Origin: Gymnogyps californianus
Taxonomy: Eukaryota; Chordata; Aves; Accipitriformes; Cathartidae
Direction: 5' to 3'
DNA length: 64,000 bases
Assembly (NCBI RefSeq): GCF_018139145.2
Contig: NC_059487.1
Span: 2,315,792 to 2,379,791, forward strand
The number at the start of each line of letters is the position of its first letter. The stretch's first letter is position 1. The position numbers and the translations under genes were made by a program. Of this stretch, positions 57,501 to 64,000 are shown piece after piece. The notes under the pieces were generated by a model, which was not told the origin of the DNA, did not search any database, and saw nothing but the letters and a program-made list of their open reading frames with translations.

Positions 57501-58617
57501 GGTGTTTGAATTGTTTAACTGGCGCCTGGCACTCAGGTCGAACCCTCTATGCTTGGAGCACAGTCAGAGGCTCCTGTGGTGCGTGCCCGCTCCCAAACGG
57601 CTGCTCCTGCAGAGGGTCTTTGTGAGAAGCATTTCCCCATTGCTCCACAAAACAGAATGTCTAAGAAGTTACCAAACTTGAGCAACTTGAATAAGCATCT
57701 TCCAGAGCCTTCTAAGGAGTGCTCTGCCAGCTAGAGCTCTGTGGCTGGGACTGCCTGAAGCATTGCAAGGAGATATCTGCGGCATAATGTTTAAATTTGT
57801 TAGCCTGCAGTCCTCATATGTAGCCAGAAATACCTTTGATATAAGATTGGGCAGTAGGTTGAATGACAATTTGCTTCCCAGTTCATTCCTCTTGCTATAA
57901 GCCAACGATCAGGTGCTTTCCAGCCCTGTATGTAGCATTGCTGTAAAGTAATTGCTGCTTAAATCTTTCTGTGGAATTGATAAACTGCTGTGGTCACACC
58001 CCTTATATTATAAGATTTCCCCTTTGAAATGAGCTCCACTGCTAATTCCGCAGAGCTATTAGCTGTTAGTATATGAACTGCAGAGGAAACTTTACCCTCC
58101 AAGTGTCTGCAGCATGGATCACCACCAAAGGGGACTGCAAGTTGCTGCCACCACCGCTCTGCGCAGCCTGGTGCAGAATTGGTCCCAAGGGTGGCTTAAG
58201 AAGTATAACTGTGGATGCCAGGGCTGCACTTGCAGCTCCTTTCCAGAAGACATGCAGTGGGAATGGTGTGTGTGATAACTGGTAGGTGGCTCGGAGGTCC
58301 AGCCACCCAGTGCATCACCCACCGTGCATGTGGGACAGGATCAGTGGCACTGCAGAGCGGGAGAACGCATCCTATGTGTTCAGGACACCAAACACGAGCT
58401 CGTAGCATCTTACATATTCACCTGGCCTAGACGTGCACTTGGGTTGAGTGGTGCCACCAGCCAGACGGGACGGTAGCACAGGCAAGGGTGGCGTGGCCGT
58501 GCAGTCTCCTCGCCCAGGCAGGGAAATTGTGTGTTCAGGCCTTGCTGCTCCCATAACCCATTCTGCCGGCTCTTGTCCAGCCAGCCCGTGTGTCCTGAAA
58601 TGGTGAGTCTGAATGTT
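57501..58617. other. Noncoding unique sequence, no gene recognised
   Basis: Short unrecognised open frames on both strands. The 58090-58560 part is richer in G+C. No exon or repeat assigned. Confidence 0.45.
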
Positions 58618-58686
58618 TAAAAAGCATGAAAATGACTAAAGCCGCTTGGCAACTTCATGCCATAATGTACTTTTGCATGCTTTTTA
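58618..58686. repeat. Inverted repeat, 11-bp perfect arms with inner pairing
   Basis: TAAAAAGCATG (58618-58628) and CATGCTTTTTA (58676-58686) pair perfectly. Past a one-base bulge the stem extends by AAAA (58629-58632) with TTTT (58671-58674). Inside the loop TGGCA (58647-58651) pairs with TGCCA (58658-58662). The surrounding AT-rich, non-repetitive text looks like a conserved element. The loop is too large for a standard pre-miRNA. Confidence 0.65.
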
Positions 58687-61600
58687 GCTGCTTTCTGCCT
58701 TTTTATAGTCACAATTTCTTATTTTCCCTGCAACGAAAGGCGCTTGGTTTACGCATTTATTTCTTTCAGTTTTTTTAAGGGAAGGCTTTCTTAAAGTTGG
58801 ATTTCAGTAGTCCTGGTCAGGGTCGATGTTCCCTTGCAGAAACCAGGTGACTCCCTCCAACCATCTCAACACAGACTGGCAAATTGATCTCTCTATAGAC
58901 TCCTGGACCTGTTTGCACAGGTCTGCCCGGGATGTTTTCCCCTGGCAATGCCCAACTCTGCTGCCATTTCTATGGTAGTGTGGAGGGCAGGGACCCTGAA
59001 GAAAGCTGAATGTCTTTTAGAGCCTGAGGGTGGCAGTTGCTGCCACACATTATTCAGCTTCCCATTCCTAAATGGGTGGTCACGTTAGGGTACGGCTGGA
59101 TTAAGAGGATGGATGGCTGCAATGGAGGATAGGGGCAAATGAATGGTGAATGGGAGTAGGGATGGAGGCAGGTGAGAAGCAGCCTTTGCTGCTGTGCAGT
59201 GATGCTCCCAGAGCCCCACGGTGGCCCTGGGCTTCAGGCACTTGCCTGGGGCAGCACCAATGCAGGAGCTCGTCCCCCTTCTTACATAGCTGGTGGTTGC
59301 CCCGTGTTGGAAGGTTACGACACCGCCCTCTCTCTGTGGTAAGGCTAATTCTAGTAATGTGGTGAATTGCTTGGTTACCATGGTGATGAGAGCCCTGGGA
59401 AAAGCTATCCACGAGCAAATACATCTCTTCTTTGCCAGTGGGATTTTGTGAAAAACAAGTGGCCAGAGCAACAGGATGGGGCTAGAGTGCGTGTTTGGAG
59501 TAATCCACTGTGCTGGCCTTCATCAGGCGATGCACTGGCTTGGCTTGGAAAGCTCTAGGCAAGTGCTGATGATCAGAGATGGAGCAGACAAGGGTGGCTG
59601 CTGCCCTGCTGAACCACAAGCCTCGGGGACCTGCTGGAATGCCGAGGCCCTTGCTTGCTCTCAGATCTGACCCTTCAGCATAAGCAGCGATGACTCCCTC
59701 TCTTAACATTTTGTGATTTGCTTTGAATACCCCAGACTGCTTCTGAAGTTAATACCTAATAGTGTGAAGCATAATAATGAAATTAATTTCATTCTACTTC
59801 TGTTTTGAAATGAGGCAGGATTGAGACAGAGAAATGGGGAAGAGAGGAATAGTTGCAACAAGGAGGAAAACAGTGACTTCCCACTGTGTTCAGTCTACAC
59901 AGGGCCATCTCAAATATAGTAAACAATGAAGAGATTTCCCAAACTGTATTAAATGACCCCCTGCCATCTCCAGTCCTGATGGGCAGGAGGCGACCTGCTA
60001 AGACCTGCTTGCTGGGCTTTTGGGAGGGTTTACTAGTGCTCTCATTCTTGAGTGCACACTGCTGAAGAGGGTGCAGAAATGATGTGTAGGAGTTACATGG
60101 AGTTGATTTCTTGCAAAACTGTTTTTAAAACCACCACTATGAGCTGTTTCTGTGAAAGTGCTAATAGTACATTGGATACTGCACAGCGTTATCTTAAGAC
60201 GTGACCAAACTCCTCCCTGCTGTAGGCACGGAGGAATATATGAAGTCAAGATGCTTTTGAACTATGACTGTCGTCTTCTTCCTGTCACCCTCTGAAGTTG
60301 CTGGCAACGGTGCAGGTGGAAATAACTGACTTTGCTGCTTATAATAGGGAACAAAAGTGGGGAGAAATGGCTTCCTGCGCCCATGGGTAGGGAACGAGGC
60401 AGCAAGCATTTCTGGCATGAACTGTTTCTTCTAATCATGATTGCCTTTCTCCTTAAACAGAAATTTTGGTGGGTCAGTTGTGCCAGTAGCAGTTGGAAAA
60501 AGGACAAGTGTTGGTGGGAACTCCAGGCAGAGAAAATGTGGGAGAAGGACACAGGTATTTATTTCAGGGGGAACAAAGCAGCCTGTACTCGTCGCCCTTA
60601 TCTTTGCAGTAGCGCTTGTACTTTTACTTTCCCAGATTTTCAACAAAGACCTAGCATCCACTGAAAAGCCTTTGAAACAAGCCTGTGCTCCCTGAATATA
60701 AAATTCATTCAAATTAGTGATGTTACAATTGATTTTCATAAAATAAGAAAAAACCTGCATTGTCACCAAAGTTCAAACTCTGAACTTTCCCTGTGGTTTG
60801 TTTTGGTTGGTTTTTTTTTTTCTCCCCACTTTCTCCTCTGAAATTATTGATCATTTTTTGGCTATTTTTGAGGTTCTGGGTTCAAGCTGGTGTGGTACGT
60901 TGGAATATCCCAAAGAAGCAAACAAGGAAGAAAACAAATAGTAAGTTCAGAAATAGAACCAGGCAGGCATACGAGAACTGCAAGTAGGAACTTTTTGAAT
61001 AATGATGCATCTATATTTGTGCCCCGTGCACATTTATATTCTTGCTGAGTTTTTATGAAAATGATAAGTTTGCTGCAAATTATGGATAATCGTGAAAATG
61101 TACCTGCTGTCACAAAGGAAGCATTCTGCTTGGAAAGGGAACACATTCTCCTTTGAGAGTTTTCTTACTGTAGGCTGAAAACATGTAAGAAAGTTGTACC
61201 AATTTATAATGATCGTGGATATTAGACAAAGGGCAAGACTTTGAGTACCACAAAACACGTTTACTAAGCGTTCAGCCCAGGACAGAAATTTCTACATGTA
61301 ACCTTATAATACACCACTTTTAAACTGGGTTTCTGACTCATTAGCGCTGTCAGAACGGTGTAATGGGGCGAGAGCGTAGCAGGGAGATAAATGTAGGTGC
61401 GTTCAGGGTTGTTTCTTTTTCGGTAGTATAGGTTTAAAATATCAAGATCTTGAAGCTAAATTATAATGGTCAATACGCACAGCTGAAAGCTGTTCTATGT
61501 GCAAGTAATGTGCAGAGCTCTTTGGAAAACTCAGCCCAAAGTCTAATGGCAAATGATCGAGTCCTTTCTAAAGGATTAATGGACTATTAATGTGCAGGCC

Positions 61601-64000
61601 ACAGCGCAGCCACCATAAGAAGGGCTTTCCAAAAGGAAAAGACCAGTTTCAAAATCACCAGCCTGTCACTATGTTTTTGCCAGGCTTCTCAGAGATTTCC
61701 CACGTTTCTGACCACTGTCCTCACTTCTTTGGAATGAGGTGCAGTGGGCTGCTCCCGTTCTCTTGTGCAGAGAGGATGCTGAGCAGACCTTGGAAAAATT
61801 CCTTAGAGGCTGTGGTAAAAAATATGTAGCCTTGGTGTTGGATGACATCATGCTTGTCACGCTGAAAAATGTTCTTTGTAGCCTATCATCTGGCCTAGAA
61901 ACCTATTTTTATTTATTTATTGATTTATTTTTAAAAGGAAAGCTGTGATTCTTGTGTACCTCTGTGGTGGGAGAAATAGTGAAAGCTGGGTTGCATTAAC
62001 CAGCTTTTCTATCACTGAGTGCAGAGAACCAGGATTTCACCTCAGACATCACCTATAGGCAGAGCTGCAGCACTGTCTATAGGTCATGACATCTGAGGAG
62101 ATTGAGAGGGGGAGCTTTTCAGCATGTTTCAATCACTGATGGCAGAGCAAGCGCATTCAGCAGCGGGAGCAATGCCAGGAAACGTTGCAAGAGACGAGGA
62201 CGTGTCTCACCTGAAGAGCCCCTCCTTCTTGATTAGAAATGTTTTCCTGACAAAGAAAGCAAATTTGGCAATGCTGAAATATTCTGTGATATAATTTCTG
62301 GCTTTATAAGATGTGCATTAGCAGGAAAATGAAGGGAGGCAGGGGAAATCTTCCAAGACGAAAATGTCATTCCCATGTTTTCAGATTCAGAGATTTGAGA
62401 TTTTTCCCTTTGAAAATAATTTTCATTTTAAAAGTTTCTCCCATTTCATCAGCATCAGTACCCCACATCTTCAAAGATCAAAATGACATGTTTCACTCCA
62501 GATTAAATTAAACATGTCATTCAAATAAAGCTAGCTGGCTCTTTTTAAAAAAAATTCTCCCTAGACCAGTCTGGATTTTGCTTCCTCAGACCTGCCAGTG
62601 ATGTGAGAAGGCAGCTCAAGCAGAGAGCTCTGCTCCTGTGCCCATCACAGCCCTCTGCCTGCACAGACAGCCTGGCATGGCATCTGCACAGAGCCCAGAC
62701 CACAGCACAGTGATGTTATGGCCTGGTTTCCACCCGAAAAAGCTGTTTTTGACAATTTGGATCATTGAGATCTGCCTTCAGGATAGGGTAGAGGGCTGAT
62801 GTTTGCTGTGCATCCATAAACAGCTCTAGACATCCATCCTGTCTTTATAAATAGCTGATCACAGGCTGCCTGGAAAACTCATCTTCCCTGGTGGCACCCA
62901 GTGGTTTTAGGAAGGAACTTGGAAGATCTTGCCCACCTTTGACTGGCTGCCAAGGCTGGAGGAGCATACCGAGGTAACCAGGGTAAACATGGTGTCCTTA
63001 AGCCTGTCCACACTCCAAGCGCTCCCTCAAGCACCACCTTTATTCCTAGTTTTCTTTCTGGGTGCACTCGGGCACCCTCGATCCAACCTCCAGAGTGTTG
63101 GTGTGAGAAACCATGTAAGCAGTCAGTAAATTAAGCTTTTCTGAAATGCAGTGCAGACAGTGAGAAGGAGAAAATTACTGGTCCAAAACTCTACTGCTCG
63201 TTATTCAGGGAGAGAAAACTTTTTCTTCATCCATTTTAACTTCACACACCAAGCCAAGCTCTCCTGCCCTCCCTTCTTCTGTGTCTCTGCCTTTGCTTTC
63301 CATTCGCCAATATTTATCTCTTTCCTTCCATCTTTTAGTAGCAGGGATGCGCTGTGAAACATGACTTTGGCTCAGTGGTCTATTGTCAAGCCTGCCTGGT
63401 GAAACATATTACAGATAGGAGCGAATAAACCTAAGAGCAGGACTAAGGTGGATCTGTCTGGATTTATTTCTCTCTTCTGTGTCTTGCTTTCTATTTTCTC
63501 TGTACCACAACTGCCTGAATCCAGCCAGTTTTTAATGGGTAGACATCAGTGAGCCAGGGTTGCTTCATGAATCAGAGGGAGCTGAAATTCTGCAACACTG
63601 AAGACCATTTTCAAAAGCAATCTTGTGGACCATTTTTTTTTTTTTTCTAATTAAAAGTAGTGTCTAGCCACATTTCTGCATGTAGCACATCTAAGACATG
63701 TTGCCAAGCCCGAGATGTGAGGCCGGGCCAGTGCAACCCACCATTCTCAGCTGTGTCGTACACCACTGCCAGCTGGAAGAAAATATAAAGGAAAAATGTC
63801 ACCATTTTTTGATGCCTTCTTCCTTTCTAGGGCGATTCTGATGTGCCCCTGTATTGAACAGCTCTAAAGAGCCCATGTTCTTGAAAATTACAGCTCTTAA
63901 CTCTATTTTGTCTTCCTACACAGTGGTTTGGGACAGGAACTACAAATATTTTATGCTGCTAAAATGAGAGGAAGGATCAGAAGGTTATCAGCTACATTCA
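58687..64000. other. Noncoding unique sequence, no gene recognised
   Basis: GTTACCATGGTGAT at 59374-59387 is an imperfect X-box-like word. TTTCTCCTTAAACAG at 60460 resembles an acceptor, but the first donor (ACAG|GTATTT, about 60557) is weak. An AT-rich (TTTA)n-like stretch lies at 61905-61934, and a run of 14 T at 63633-63646. Open frames are short and unrecognised to the end of the window. Confidence 0.5.

Noticed and set aside
59374..59387. GTTACCATGGTGAT as an X-box
   Set aside because: The right half site departs from consensus at two bases; single imperfect sites are common by chance.
1..64000. CRISPR arrays, operons, bacterial mobile elements, tRNA or rRNA genes
   Set aside because: No regularly spaced direct repeats, no bacterial-type gene packing and no recognisable tRNA or rRNA sequence; the repeats present are those of an amniote nuclear genome.

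Overview
This window looks like noncoding nuclear DNA from a bird. Three things point that way. There is one complete solo LTR of a type I know from avian endogenous retroviruses (about 31424-32030). There are CR1 LINE 3' ends of the avian/reptilian kind (about 29280-29445 and 39810-39935), plus a much older inverted CR1 remnant (about 16012-16860). Recognisable interspersed repeats otherwise cover only a small part of the window, as is usual in compact bird genomes. Species or order cannot be fixed from this sequence. There are no bacterial-style gene arrays, no operons and no rRNA or tRNA gene that I could recognise.

I found no convincing protein-coding gene. The open frames are short, overlap on both strands, and carry no recognisable domain. 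The longest (228 codons, minus strand, 24323-25009) includes a low-complexity Phe/Ser tract translated from a purine run. The simplest reading is that the whole 64 kb is intergenic DNA or part of one or more very long introns. A few places have a strong 3' splice-site-like tract followed by a good donor and could be small exons or recursive splice sites: 22659-22703, 35415-35508, 43936/43937 and 45093-45187. None can be tied to a known gene from sequence alone.

Layout. 1-16 kb: unique AT-leaning DNA with a MIR-like relic near 1.4 kb, homopolymer tracts (including an uninterrupted run of 21 C at 12143), a 39-bp tandem duplication at 10446 and a cluster of three small hairpins at 13053-13119. 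16-22 kb: old inverted CR1, a run of 29 T at 19514, and a MIR-like relic next to a second ancient dispersed repeat at 21.5 kb. 22-32 kb: a small CpG-dense patch at 22.1 kb, exon-like sequence at 22.66 kb, a G-skewed stretch at 23.0-23.3 kb, MIR-like relics at 25.5 and 26.1 kb, a hairpin at 26152, a CR1 3' end at 29.3 kb and the solo LTR with a perfect 5-bp target-site duplication at 31.4 kb. 32-48 kb: a perfect 14-bp inverted repeat with a TATA-like sequence on each strand at 33731, CR1 3' end at 39.8 kb, a recursive-splice-like site at 43.9 kb, a palindromic RFX-type X-box at 45086 and a G-quadruplex-like run at 47245. 48-64 kb: mostly unique sequence with several AT-rich, homeodomain-site-rich stretches (50.76, 52.59, 55.55 and 57.2 kb) and a hairpin-forming stretch at 58.6 kb. 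These have the look of conserved noncoding regulatory elements, which only cross-species alignment could confirm.
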